64,000 bases of DNA. It comes from Fischerella sp. CENA71 (GTDB lineage: Bacteria; Cyanobacteriota; Cyanobacteriia; Cyanobacteriales; Nostocaceae). Location: assembly GCA_024239075.1 (NCBI GenBank), contig JANBVI010000064.1, positions 434,001 through 498,000 on the forward strand, given 5' to 3'. The number at the start of each line of letters is the position of its first letter. Positions within the stretch are counted from its first letter, which is position 1. The translations under genes and the position numbers were made by a program. Shown one piece after another: positions 45,223 through 53,931 of this stretch. The notes beneath the pieces were generated by a model, which was given only the letters and a program-made list of their open reading frames with translations, did no database searches and was not told the DNA's origin.

Positions 45223-45344
45223 GAGAACAGAAGCCACTACCTACGGAAACCGCTTTGCGCCTACGTGTCTACCCGCACGGTGCGTAACGTAGTGAAGCGA
45301 AGTATCTAGATTCTTCCCTTCCCTGAGAATGATACAATAAAAAG

Positions 45345-45426
45345 TGCGGATGAAAGGACTTGAACCTTCACACCTCTCGGTACTAGAACCTAAATCTAGC
45401 GCGTCTGCCAATTCCGCCACATCCGC
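45345..45426 (-). tRNA. tRNA-Leu (UAG)
   Basis: This 82-nt class II tRNA is read on the minus strand: acceptor GCGGATG...CATCCGC with discriminator A, D-arm with GGCGGAATTGGCAGACGC, and anticodon stem-loop CTAGATTTAGGTTCTAG giving anticodon UAG. A variable arm (TACCGAGAGGTGT) and T-arm GGTTCAAGTCC follow. The 3' CCA is not encoded. Anticodon UAG and the long variable arm both support Leu. Confidence 0.95.
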
Positions 45427-45619
45427 ATCAGCTTTTTATCATAACATAACTAACCCTCTATAGCAATAAAATTTTTGTTGGTAGCTATCGGCTAGTTTTC
45501 CAAATAACATTGACGCATACTAAACTGTGCTGCGGCTTCCTCTCAGGACGAAAAGCTCTAGGAGGAAGTCTTCAATTTGTGTGAAAATATTTCTACTTTG
45601 ATGATTTGCGAGAGAAACC

Positions 45620-46363
45620 ATGACGATGCATCCGACTCTCCAACGTGCATTTGCTAACCGCTGCGCCCTCAAAGTTATCAGCGGTTTGAATAATTTTGAT
45701 GCTGCCCGTGTAGCAGCAACTGTGAAAGCTGCACACCACGGCGGTGCAACTTTTGTTGATATTGCTGCTGATCCTGCTTTAGTAGAATTAGCTAAGAGCT
45801 TGACTAATCTACCCATCTGTGTATCAGCGGTAGAGCCAGAAAAATTCTTGTCAGCAGTAAATGCTGGTGCGGATTTAATTGAAATTGGGAATTTTGATGC
45901 TTTCTATGCTCAAGGACGTAGATTTGAGGCTGAGGAAGTTTTAGCACTGACTCATCAAACTCGCGTTTTACTGCCAGAAATTCCGCTCTCTGTTACAGTT
46001 CCCCACATTCTCACACTTGATGCGCAAGTACAACTGGCTGAGGAATTGGTGAAAGCTGGTGCTGACATCATCCAAACCGAAGGCGGTACTAGCAGCAACC
46101 CCACTCATGCTGGTACATTGGGCTTAATTGAAAAAGCCGCTCCCACATTGGCAGCAGCTTACGAAATTGCTCGTGCGGTATCTGTTCCAGTACTGTGTGC
46201 TTCCGGGATTTCTAACGTTACTGCACCTTTAGCGATCGCTGCTGGTGCTGCTGGCGTTGGTGTCGGTTCTGCCATCAACCAACTCAACAGTGAAGTAGCA
46301 ATGATTGCTGCTGTCCGTGGTTTAGTAGAAGCTTTAGGAACGAGTGTAGAGGTTAAAGGTTAG
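45620..46363 (+). CDS. ycf23: Ycf23/DUF561 family protein
   Basis: This 247-residue TIM-barrel-like protein of the DUF561/Ycf23 family is conserved in cyanobacteria and red-algal plastids. It has LKVISGLNNFDAARVAATVKAAHHGGATFVDIA, GADLIEIGNFDAFY, IPLSVTVPHILTLDAQVQLAEELVKAGADIIQTEGGTSS, VPVLCASGISNVTAPLAIAAGAAGVGVGSAIN. The pattern recalls FMN- or phosphate-binding barrels, but the function is not established. GAGAGAAACC lies upstream of the ATG. It is followed by a repeat-filled spacer. Confidence 0.92.
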   Translation: MTMHPTLQRAFANRCALKVISGLNNFDAARVAATVKAAHHGGATFVDIAADPALVELAKSLTNLPICVSAVEPEKFLSAVNAGADLIEIGNFDAFYAQGRRFEAEEVLALTHQTRVLLPEIPLSVTVPHILTLDAQVQLAEELVKAGADIIQTEGGTSSNPTHAGTLGLIEKAAPTLAAAYEIARAVSVPVLCASGISNVTAPLAIAAGAAGVGVGSAINQLNSEVAMIAAVRGLVEALGTSVEVKG

Positions 46364-46382
46364 GGATCGCTAAAGGTGCGGC

Positions 46383-46453
46383 CCCCTCTGGGGAACTCGG
46401 GGCCCCCACTCCCCCAAGGGAGTGGGGATTAGGGGCGAAGGGGTAACGGGGAT
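46383..46453 (-). repeat. inverted copy of the 39061-39136 repeat
   Basis: The segment, starting CCCCCTCTGGGGAACTCGGG and including CCCAAGGGAGTGGGG, matches the reverse complement of 39061-39136 with only a few changes. Both lie between genes. The neighbouring 46454-46555 has further CGGGGATCGGGGAT and CCAATCCCC repeats. Confidence 0.85.
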
Positions 46454-46555
46454 CGGGGATCGGCGATTGGGGAAGAGACTTGTTAGATAATTCTTCCTTG
46501 TCCCCCGTCTCTCCCTTTCCTTGTCCCCAATCCCCTGTCCCCAATCCCCGATCCC

Positions 46556-47680
46556 CTATGCCAAACAATCCTTGAGGCTATAAATTACCTGATTTTGTTG
46601 TTCCTCAGAAAGTTCTGGAAACATGGGTAAGGATAAAACCTCTTGGGATGCTTGTTCGGATACTGGTAGCTGTCCTGGTTGATAGTTCAAGCTTTGGTAA
46701 ACTGGTTGTAAATGTAGAGGACGGGGATAGTAAATCATTGTATTTACACCTCGTTCTTGTAATTGGTTGCGTACCCAGTCTCTTTTGTTGTTGAGTACAC
46801 GAATCGTGTATTGGTTCCAAACTCCTTCGCCACCATTTAATTCTTGAGGGGGAATTATACCGGGGACTTGATTGAGAAATTGTTGATAACGAGATGCGAT
46901 CGCTCGTCTTTTTTGATTCCAAATATCTAAATAAGGCAGCTTAATTTTTAAAATAGCTGCTTGGATAGCATCCAATCGGCTATTAATACCTATTTCTTCG
47001 TGGATGTAGCGATTTTTTTGACCATGCTCTTTTAGCACCCTTAACTTAGCAGCAATTTCTGGATCATTGGTCGTTATCGCCCCGCCATCACCACAACCAC
47101 CGAGATTTTTGGTAGGGTAGAAGCTAAAACAGCCAATGTGTCCTATACTTCCTACTCTTTGCCCGCCCCAAGTTGCACCTGTAGATTGAGCGCAATCTTC
47201 AATCACTGTAAGATGATGAGCATTAGCGATACTCATGAGTGCAGTCATATCCACAGGTTGTCCAAACAAATGGACAGGAACAATTGCTTTAGTTTTAGGT
47301 GTGATCGCTGCTGCTACTTGCTGTAAATTTAAATTAAAAGTAGTTGCATCGATGTCAACAAAGACTGGTTTTGCTCCTACAGCATCAATTACTTCAGATG
47401 TGGCAATAAAAGTGAAGGGTGTTGTAATTACCTCATCGTCTGCACCTATATTAAAAGCTCTCAGTGCTAGATAAAGCGCATCCGTCCCGGAATTACAAGC
47501 TACACATTCATTGACACCGTGATAAGCAGCAAACTGCTCCTCAAAGCTTCCAACCACTGGTCCGCCAATATAACGACCAGAAGTTAAAACCTCTAAAACC
47601 GCACTACTCACTTCTGCTTCAATCGAGGCGTATTGCTGTTTGATATCAAATGCAGGAATGGAATTTTGACTTTGAACCAT
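46556..47680 (-). CDS. DegT/DnrJ/EryC1/StrS-family aminotransferase
   Basis: This 374-residue PLP-dependent sugar aminotransferase has VLTSGRYIGGPVVGSFEEQFAAYHG, ACNSGTDALYLALRAF, DEVITTPFTFIATSEVI, IEDCAQSTGATW, and the PLP-Lys motif GCFSFYPTKNLGGCGDGGAI. It would install an amino group on a nucleotide-linked keto-sugar for surface polysaccharide. I chose the ATG at 47680 (MVQSQNSIPAF); a longer frame to 47881 is repeat translation. The repeat at 47749 lies 69 bp upstream of the start. Confidence 0.93.
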   Translation of the reverse strand: MVQSQNSIPAFDIKQQYASIEAEVSSAVLEVLTSGRYIGGPVVGSFEEQFAAYHGVNECVACNSGTDALYLALRAFNIGADDEVITTPFTFIATSEVIDAVGAKPVFVDIDATTFNLNLQQVAAAITPKTKAIVPVHLFGQPVDMTALMSIANAHHLTVIEDCAQSTGATWGGQRVGSIGHIGCFSFYPTKNLGGCGDGGAITTNDPEIAAKLRVLKEHGQKNRYIHEEIGINSRLDAIQAAILKIKLPYLDIWNQKRRAIASRYQQFLNQVPGIIPPQELNGGEGVWNQYTIRVLNNKRDWVRNQLQERGVNTMIYYPRPLHLQPVYQSLNYQPGQLPVSEQASQEVLSLPMFPELSEEQQNQVIYSLKDCLA

Positions 47681-47748
47681 GAGTTTATTATTTATAAAAA
47701 TGTAGGCTGAAAACCCTTGAGAAACAGCAACGTAGTTGCGAATTTCGT

Positions 47749-47832
47749 CTAGCCCTTTCAGGGCGGCTACGCCAACGGAACCCTTTACCCTGCGGGAAGC
47801 TAACGCAACGAGGGAATGGGAACGCCAAAGGC
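47749..47832 (+). repeat. dispersed 80-bp repeat, copy 2
   Basis: This is the partner of 45141-45222, in the same orientation. It starts CTAGCCCTTTCAGGGCGGCT and ends AGGGAATGGGAACGCC. It sits upstream of the aminotransferase start and creates a false N-terminal extension of that frame. Confidence 0.85.
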
Positions 47833-47982
47833 GAACAGGCTGCGTGTTGTAGCTTGCTTGGCACGGGGTAAGCATCAACACAAGATCCCATACATATAAT
47901 GAAAGTTCCCGGTGGTTGTTATTGGTTAGTAGTTAACCAATCAACAACTAACAACTACTACTAACTAGTAACGCCAAAATCT

Positions 47983-48759
47983 ATGCAGGAACTGATCAAA
48001 TTAGATTTAGTTGATTTGGCTAGTGCAACAGCATTAATGGCTGTAGTCATTGGTTTATCTGTTTGGGAAAATCTAGGATTAGAACTCAACCTAGTCCTTG
48101 CAACAGGGAGAACCATTTTACAATTAGTAGTATTGGGATACGTTTTAGATTTCATCTTTGCTTTTAACAATGCTTGGGCAGTTTTAGCGTTTTTAGCATT
48201 ATTGCTGACAATCACGGCGATTGTCGCACGAAATCGCATTAGTCAAAAAATACCGCAAGTTTTGCCTTTAGTATGGGGTTCCCTTTTACTTAGCACGATT
48301 GTGGCTATAGTTTATACTAATCTTGTGATTATTCAGCCAAATCGATGGTATGAACCACAGTATGTAATTCCTTTGGCGGGAATTATACTAGGTAATGCGA
48401 TGAATGCAGCTGCGATCGCAGGCGAACGTCTCGTCAATACAATCAAAAACAGCCATCTAGAAATCGAAACTCATCTCAGTTTAGGTGCAACTCCACGAGC
48501 TGCGATCGCTCAGTATCGTAAAGACGCTATTCGTGCTGGTTTAATCCCGACTATTAACCAAATGATGATTATTGGTTTAGTGACAATACCAGGATTTGTT
48601 ACTGGACAGATATTAAGTGGTGTAAGTCCCCTTGATGCTGCTGCTTACCAAATTGTAATTATGTTAATAACTGCCTTTGCCAACTTACTAACAGTTATTT
48701 TCTTAACTAAGGGGTTGAGCAGTTTGTTTTTTAACTCCGCAGCACAGTTGGTAAGGTGA
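47983..48759 (+). CDS. FetB/UPF0014-type ABC transporter permease
   Basis: This 258-residue membrane protein has about seven helices and the UPF0014 signature GNAMNAAAIAGERLVNTIKN and IETHLSLGATPRAAIAQYRKDAIRAGLIPTINQMMIIGLVTIPGFVTGQILSG. The E. coli member FetB exports iron with the ATPase FetA. No FetA gene is adjacent. RBS is weak; the ATG at 47983 is followed directly by the first helix. The role in metal export is inferred from the family. Confidence 0.88.
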   Translation: MQELIKLDLVDLASATALMAVVIGLSVWENLGLELNLVLATGRTILQLVVLGYVLDFIFAFNNAWAVLAFLALLLTITAIVARNRISQKIPQVLPLVWGSLLLSTIVAIVYTNLVIIQPNRWYEPQYVIPLAGIILGNAMNAAAIAGERLVNTIKNSHLEIETHLSLGATPRAAIAQYRKDAIRAGLIPTINQMMIIGLVTIPGFVTGQILSGVSPLDAAAYQIVIMLITAFANLLTVIFLTKGLSSLFFNSAAQLVR

Positions 48760-48854
48760 AGGGATTGGGGAGCAAGATCAAGATCCCAGATCAACTCACC
48801 CAATTTCGCAAGGAAAGACATAGGGTGAGGAAAAATTTTTAAGTTATCTCATTT

Positions 48855-50663
48855 TTACCGTGTTGGTATATGTCCATGAATTTGTCTACCTTGGGCATCA
48901 TAGACAATCACAGCTAAATTAGCGTTATCACTGATGACGTCTAGGGCTTGCTGTAAGCTTTGTAGATAATTGGTGATATTTGCTACAGTATTCTGTTCGG
49001 CTTGATTTAAGCTGCTGTTCAGGGCTTGTTCATACTCCGGAGTAATCCGAACAATTATTTCTCGGTCATTAATGGTATAGTTACAAACTCGAATTTCATC
49101 AGAACAGGTTTTTTCTAAATCAGTCCGAGTTTGTTGTAGAGAGTTAGCAACTTGGAGTTTTGTTTCTGCTTGTTTAAGGGATGTTGCATAAGATTGGAGC
49201 AAACTTTGAGCTTGAGTGTAGTACAAACTATCTTGTTTAACCTGCTTGACAGTATTTAAAGCTTGGTTCCAGTATGTCACCGCAGCTTGCCATTGATTTT
49301 GTTTTTCGTAGCGTTTGGCTTGTTCTGCATTTTCAATGGCTTGTTGGTAAGTTTTAGCTGCTAGTTGTAGTTTAGTGGTGCGATCGCGTGCGGCTACAAG
49401 TTTGGGTTTATACTCTATCAGCAGTTTTTCTACTTCTGAGTATACAGAGCTAGTCTTAGGAATAATAGTCAAGGCGTTAATTGCTACTTGCCAAGTAGAT
49501 TGGACTTTTTGTAATTCTGGTAAGGTTTTAGCTGTGGTTTCTTGCTGGATGGCGGCGTTCGCGACATTTTTAGCTGCTGTTATTTTTTTTAACCATTTGT
49601 CTTCTACTTGCAATTGCTGATTCACAGTTCGCAATTTGGCACGATATATCGCTAATCTTGGCTGCACCCATCCATAAAGTTCATTATTGGTACTAATTGT
49701 TTCGAGTGGTGCGATCGCTTGTCGCCACAGATGTTGTCTAGCTTTTAGTTCTTCTAGAGTATTTACCGGGGTTTGACTTTTTTGTGTCGCTAATGAGACT
49801 GCACCAAAGGCTTTGATGATTTTATTTATACTTTCTGAATGTCTGGATAGATTAGCTGCTAGTGTCTCAGCTTCTTGGTAACGTGATGACCAACTGGGAA
49901 TAGTTTTTAGTCCTGTTGTTGCTTCCACAAGTTGCTGTTGTACTGTTGTTAATTCTGTTTCAGACTTGGAAGTTTGTATTAATCTTTGCCATGACTTCTG
50001 TAAATTATCGGCTATTTGGATTTCTTTACATTCAGACATCACACAAGGACGAGTCAACAAGTAAGCAGCTCCGCTTAAGACTGCAATTGCAGCTATAACA
50101 ATAGCCAACACAATAGGTTTAATTGGGCGTCTTGACTCTAATGTTGTGTAATAAGACAAATCTGGTGCATCTGCCATAGGATCAAAATGGCGATCTTCAG
50201 ATTCATCAGAGTTATCTGGAGAGGACTGTTGATCCATCAACGCATCAGAAGCGGTAAATGGGGAAAAATTATCTAATTTCTCTTCTTCCTGTACTCCTCC
50301 CATTGCTTTTTCATTCTCAGAAGAAACCTCAAACTTTCCCACTTCCTCAACTTTCGCTTCAGAGGCTTTCAATATCAGGGAATGTTTAGCGTAAGGTAAC
50401 TTTACCCCTGCGATCCTCAGAAAGATTTCTACGTGTTGTCCGTGCTGATTAAGTAGCAATTGCAGTGCTTCTTCAAGCAATACAAAGATGTTCTCGGTAT
50501 CAGCTGTCACACCTTGGGGATGTTGAGTTAGAATCATGAGCTGATCATTTTTGACAGCACACTTTACCTGGAAATATTCACCAGATGGAATTTCGGCACG
50601 CAGCTGTTCTTGCAAAATTTGCCCTATGAACTGTAAATCTTCTTCTATGACTGCTACTTGCAT
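48855..50663 (-). CDS. large membrane-anchored helical protein
   Basis: This 602-residue protein (start ATG at 50663, with AGGA eight bases upstream; a GTG at 50747 would add 28 residues) starts with a mixed alpha/beta domain (residues 1-90: MQVAVIEEDLQFIGQILQEQL, later VFLLEEALQLLLNQ). A disordered acidic region follows (120-178), then one membrane helix (IVLAIVIAAIAVLSGAAYLL, near 185) and a long set of helical repeats of about 80 residues with coiled-coil character (215-530). The protein ends NLAVIVYDAQGRQIHGHIPTR. The repeats (TTVQQQLVEATTGLKTIP, LPELQKVQSTWQVAINAL) look like an array of similar units. I do not recognise a named family and infer a cell-envelope location. Confidence 0.75.
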   Translation of the reverse strand: MQVAVIEEDLQFIGQILQEQLRAEIPSGEYFQVKCAVKNDQLMILTQHPQGVTADTENIFVLLEEALQLLLNQHGQHVEIFLRIAGVKLPYAKHSLILKASEAKVEEVGKFEVSSENEKAMGGVQEEEKLDNFSPFTASDALMDQQSSPDNSDESEDRHFDPMADAPDLSYYTTLESRRPIKPIVLAIVIAAIAVLSGAAYLLTRPCVMSECKEIQIADNLQKSWQRLIQTSKSETELTTVQQQLVEATTGLKTIPSWSSRYQEAETLAANLSRHSESINKIIKAFGAVSLATQKSQTPVNTLEELKARQHLWRQAIAPLETISTNNELYGWVQPRLAIYRAKLRTVNQQLQVEDKWLKKITAAKNVANAAIQQETTAKTLPELQKVQSTWQVAINALTIIPKTSSVYSEVEKLLIEYKPKLVAARDRTTKLQLAAKTYQQAIENAEQAKRYEKQNQWQAAVTYWNQALNTVKQVKQDSLYYTQAQSLLQSYATSLKQAETKLQVANSLQQTRTDLEKTCSDEIRVCNYTINDREIIVRITPEYEQALNSSLNQAEQNTVANITNYLQSLQQALDVISDNANLAVIVYDAQGRQIHGHIPTR

Positions 50664-50747
50664 AGAGCCATCCTGCTGATTTATATAGTTTTGATCATCT
50701 TCAAGTGTGTTAAAAGAACTTATTTTAAGTTTGGAACGTAGATACAC

Positions 50748-51661
50748 AGTTTCATGACCCCCAGCCTTGTAATGTGAGAGAACATTTTTTTAGCACAAAT
50801 TTTCAGCTTTTACCAAAAGTTAATATTTACAATTTATTCTTTTAGAAGTGATATGAACAATACATGATAACTATTTAATCAAATCAGCGCTACTATTAAT
50901 TTAAAGTCAAAATTGGGAATAATAAGATTTTTCAGTTTTACAATATAAAATCTAAACTATTTAAGATATAACAATCGGAAATCATTGATAAAATTATCTG
51001 CTTATTTTCCTCTATCTTTTCTGTAAATCTGCGGTTTTTACTCAAAATTCACGTTTAAAAATTAATATATAATTCAATAATTATTATTTGTATTAATAAT
51101 TTCGATTTTTTTACAGGCATAGTTAATTTGAACAATTATTCTTTGCTGGTACAGAGCAAGCAGATTTATCTGTGGGGACGGCACTCAATGTGGCGACGCA
51201 GGTTCGCCACCCGCGCCTCGTCAATCCAAAATCTAAAATTTAAAATCCTGTTAAAGGATGATAGTAGTAAGAAAATTTTTACTAAATCTCTGTCCCTAGT
51301 CTATTGATAATTCGTGTTTTCTCTGATATAAATTCAAAAGCGAAAACTTGCAGTTGCCAAGATTAAAATTTTCTCTTGCATGAAAAAATTTGTTTTTACT
51401 GTTATATCAAAATTTACTGACAAAAACTCTTGTTCGCTGAAATACAAGAAGTTTTACTGAGAAATTTAATTACTTATTGTCAAAATGGTAAAAGCAGTAA
51501 CAAAAGCAATGAATTCACCAGATTTACTGGATTGGATAAAATTAATGAAAGAAAAATTTATTTTAAGATAAACGACCAAAGTTTGATTATGCAAACTAGG
51601 TGCAGCTTTCGGATGTTAGACAGCACCACTGCGAGCAAATAAAAATGGTTAGAGATAAGGT
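50748..51661. other. AT-rich intergenic region upstream of sucC-like gene
   Basis: This 914-bp region is AT-rich at 50790-51170. It has one hairpin-like element GTGGCGA...TCGCCAC at about 51190-51211 in a repeat patch (TCTGTGGGGACGGCA), then another AT-rich half. The frame 51430-51642 has no recognisable features, and I do not call it a gene. The region probably contains promoters for both flanking genes. Confidence 0.5.
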
Positions 51662-52900
51662 GTGTCAATGGAATTGCTAGAGTATCAAGTCAAAGAGTGG
51701 TTTCGGACAATAGGCATTCCTGTATTGCCCTCTCAAAAAATTGACCATCCCACGGATTTAAAAAGATTAAAAATAAAATACCCAATTGTACTGAAATCTC
51801 AGGTACATGCAGGAGAGAGAGCAAAAGCAGGTGGAGTTAGATTTGCTGAAACGACTATAGATGCGATCGCCGCCGCCCAAAATATTTTTAATTTGCCAAT
51901 TTTAGGCGAATTACCAGAAGTATTGTTAGCAGAAGCTAAGTATAATGCGGAGCAAGAATTTTTTTTGGCGGTAGTTTTAGATACAGCTGTTTGCCGACCA
52001 ATACTTTTAGGTTGTAAAGAAGCAGATATTGATTGGGAATCTGCTGGCAAAAAAATGCAACACGTGGTGGTAGAACAAGATTTTTCCCCATTTTATGCGC
52101 GACGTTTGGCTTTAAAAATGGGATTACAAGGTGCATTAATGCAGTCTGTCAGCATAATTGTTGAGAAAATGTACCAGTTGTTTATAGAAAAAGATTTAGA
52201 TTTAGTAGAAATTAATCCTCTGGGAGTAGATGCTTCTGGTCAAGTGATGGCTCTCAATGGTAGTGTCAATGTTAACGAAAGAGCGATCGCTCGTCACCCA
52301 GATATTACTGAGATGGCGAGAAAAATGACCCATCGTCATAGCAGTGTAGAGTTTAACAAAAGATTAAGTGAATGGGACGCAGTAGAACTACACGGTAAAA
52401 TCGGCATCTTAGGCAATGGTACTGGTTCAGTGTTAGCAACTTTAGATTCAGTAGTCAATGCTGGTGGTAAACCTGGTGTTTGTTTGAATTTGCGCCATGC
52501 TTTTCCCACTGATACTTTACCAACTACCTTTCGCGATCGCCTAGATAGAGCGATAAATATTTTGGCTGCTGATAAAAGTATTCAAGTTATACTGATCAAC
52601 TTTCTAGGTAGTGTCCCTCAAAGTGGAGAAGTCGCAGAAATAATTGCTAATTTTGTACAGCATCATAAAAACGAAATTAAAACCCAGGCTTTACGTTCTA
52701 ACAGTAACAAAAGCCGACGGGAAACCCACTTACCACGCTTAGTTGTTCGTCTTGCTGGATCAGAATTTAATGCAGCCAGAAAATATTTAACAACATTAAA
52801 ATTTCCTAGTGAGGTATCTATAGTAGTAGTAGAAAATTTAGATGAAGCAGTAACAGAAGCAGTTAATCTTGCTAAAGCTACTGCTCACAGAAAATTTTGA
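51662..52900 (+). CDS. SucC-like (succinyl-CoA ligase beta) protein with altered motifs
   Basis: This 412-residue protein has the SucC architecture: an ATP-grasp domain (1-240) and a CoA-ligase-like Rossmann domain (245-410). The start ATG at 51668 (MELLEYQVKEWF) or 51662. Diagnostic motifs are changed. CQVHAGGRGKAGG appears as SQVHAGERAKAGG. The Mg-binding LDGK reads LNGS, and the DVGGGA phosphate-binding loop reads NLRHAFP. The NIFGGI loop reads NFLGSV. VEINPL is kept. It is followed by a SucD-like gene with matching losses. Fold and family are clear; succinyl-CoA synthetase activity is doubtful. Confidence 0.85.
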   Translation: MSMELLEYQVKEWFRTIGIPVLPSQKIDHPTDLKRLKIKYPIVLKSQVHAGERAKAGGVRFAETTIDAIAAAQNIFNLPILGELPEVLLAEAKYNAEQEFFLAVVLDTAVCRPILLGCKEADIDWESAGKKMQHVVVEQDFSPFYARRLALKMGLQGALMQSVSIIVEKMYQLFIEKDLDLVEINPLGVDASGQVMALNGSVNVNERAIARHPDITEMARKMTHRHSSVEFNKRLSEWDAVELHGKIGILGNGTGSVLATLDSVVNAGGKPGVCLNLRHAFPTDTLPTTFRDRLDRAINILAADKSIQVILINFLGSVPQSGEVAEIIANFVQHHKNEIKTQALRSNSNKSRRETHLPRLVVRLAGSEFNAARKYLTTLKFPSEVSIVVVENLDEAVTEAVNLAKATAHRKF

Positions 52901-52918
52901 TAATTTTCCTTATAACTT

Positions 52919-52975
52919 GAAAGAGGACATAGGGGTGTAGGGGTGTATAAGTGTAAAAGAAAAAACCTCTTTCAT
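52919..52975 (+). repeat. inverted repeat in the sucC-sucD gap
   Basis: TGAAAGAGG (near 52919) and CCTCTTTCA (near 52967) are complementary and flank a GGGGTGTAGGGGTGT stretch. No T-tract follows. It may attenuate or process the transcript between the two genes. Confidence 0.4.
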
Positions 52976-53041
52976 CTTTGGCGGTGAAACTTGTTTCATC
53001 GGGACTGCTTTGTGCCTTGTGCTTTCATCTATGTGTTTTTT

Positions 53042-53923
53042 ATGAATTTAACGCCAGACAGCAAAGTTATAATCCAAGGCTTTAGTGAATTTATATCGGC
53101 TACTCATATTGCCCAAATGGTAGATTATGGCACTAATTTGGTAGCAGGGGTAAAACCTGGATGTGGTGGTCAAAAAATACATGGTCTACCAGTCTTTGAT
53201 CTCATCGAAGAAGTAGTAGAAAAATATGGATTAATTGATACTACAATTCTCAGTGTAAACGCTTATGAAGTATTAGATGCGGCTTTGGAAGCGATCGCAT
53301 CTGGTATTCGTCAAATTATCATTATTTCTCCTGGCGTACCACCATTAGATATGGTGCAATTACTACGTAAAGCTGAAGCCACAGAAACACTAGTGGTCGG
53401 ACCCAATAGCCCCGGCATTATTGTCCCAGGGCGAATTCTTTTAGGCACTCAACCAAGTGAATTTTATACACCTGGTCGAGTAGGAATTATCAGTCGTAGC
53501 ACAACCCTAACCTACGAAGTAGCCAGAGAACTAACTACAGCGCATCTGGGACAATCAATCAGTGTCAGTATTGGGAGTGATGCGATCGTTGGTTCATCGT
53601 TTATTCAATGGTTGCAAATTCTTGATGAGGATGACTCCACAGAGGCGATCGTATTAGTTGGTCAACCCGGTGGAGGACGGGAAGAAGCAGCAGCACGCTA
53701 CATTGCTGAAGCAATTGATAAACCAGTTATTGCCTATATTGCAGGTACACACGCACCACCCGCCAAATATTGGCGTCAAACCGGGACATTAGCAGCAGTC
53801 ATCGGACGTCATCCAGACTTTGGTACAGCAAAAAGCAAACTAGCTGCATTCTCAGAAGTCAAAGTCCCAGTGGCGGAACGTCCTTCTATCATTCCAGAAT
53901 TAGTAAGGAAGGTAATTCAATAG
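53042..53923 (+). CDS. SucD-like (succinyl-CoA ligase alpha) protein lacking the phospho-His
   Basis: This 293-residue protein (start ATG at 53042, MNLTPDSKVIIQGFSEF) has SucD features: GTNLVAGVKPGCGGQKIHGLPVFD, NSPGIIVPG, SRSTTLTYEVARE, IGSDAIVGSSF. The phosphohistidine motif GHAGA reads RQTGT, with Gln near residue 246 in place of the phosphorylated His. The partner Glu motif GEIGG reads GQPGG, with Gln near residue 208. Both residues are needed by E. coli SucD. It lies 141 bp after the SucC-like gene. A role in ligand binding or a different acyl-CoA reaction is possible; it is unlikely to run the phosphohistidine mechanism. Confidence 0.85.
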   Translation: MNLTPDSKVIIQGFSEFISATHIAQMVDYGTNLVAGVKPGCGGQKIHGLPVFDLIEEVVEKYGLIDTTILSVNAYEVLDAALEAIASGIRQIIIISPGVPPLDMVQLLRKAEATETLVVGPNSPGIIVPGRILLGTQPSEFYTPGRVGIISRSTTLTYEVARELTTAHLGQSISVSIGSDAIVGSSFIQWLQILDEDDSTEAIVLVGQPGGGREEAAARYIAEAIDKPVIAYIAGTHAPPAKYWRQTGTLAAVIGRHPDFGTAKSKLAAFSEVKVPVAERPSIIPELVRKVIQ

Positions 53924-53931
53924 ATCATTTG

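Larger units (their letters stand above)
44834..45344. other. intergenic region with hairpin and dispersed repeats
   Basis: This 511-bp gap between the PEP-CTERM gene and tRNA-Leu contains a hairpin (44920-44952) and a dispersed repeat (45141-45222; copy at 47749-47832). Between 45232 and 45310 there is CCTACGGAAACC/CCTACGTGTCTACC repeat text, resembling in inverted orientation the interior of the element at 60002-60213. The frame 44962-45237 is repeat translation. Confidence 0.7.

Noticed and set aside
44962-45237. Minus-strand open frame between the PEP-CTERM gene and tRNA-Leu
   Set aside because: Most of it is translation of the dispersed 80-bp repeat that also occurs at 47749.
47681-47881. 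N-terminal extension of the aminotransferase frame
   Set aside because: The extra 67 codons are encoded by the dispersed repeat; the conserved aminotransferase start MVQSQNSIPAF fits 47680.
51430-51642. Open frame of 70 codons upstream of the SucC-like gene
   Set aside because: No recognisable features in an AT-rich region, and no neighbour support.
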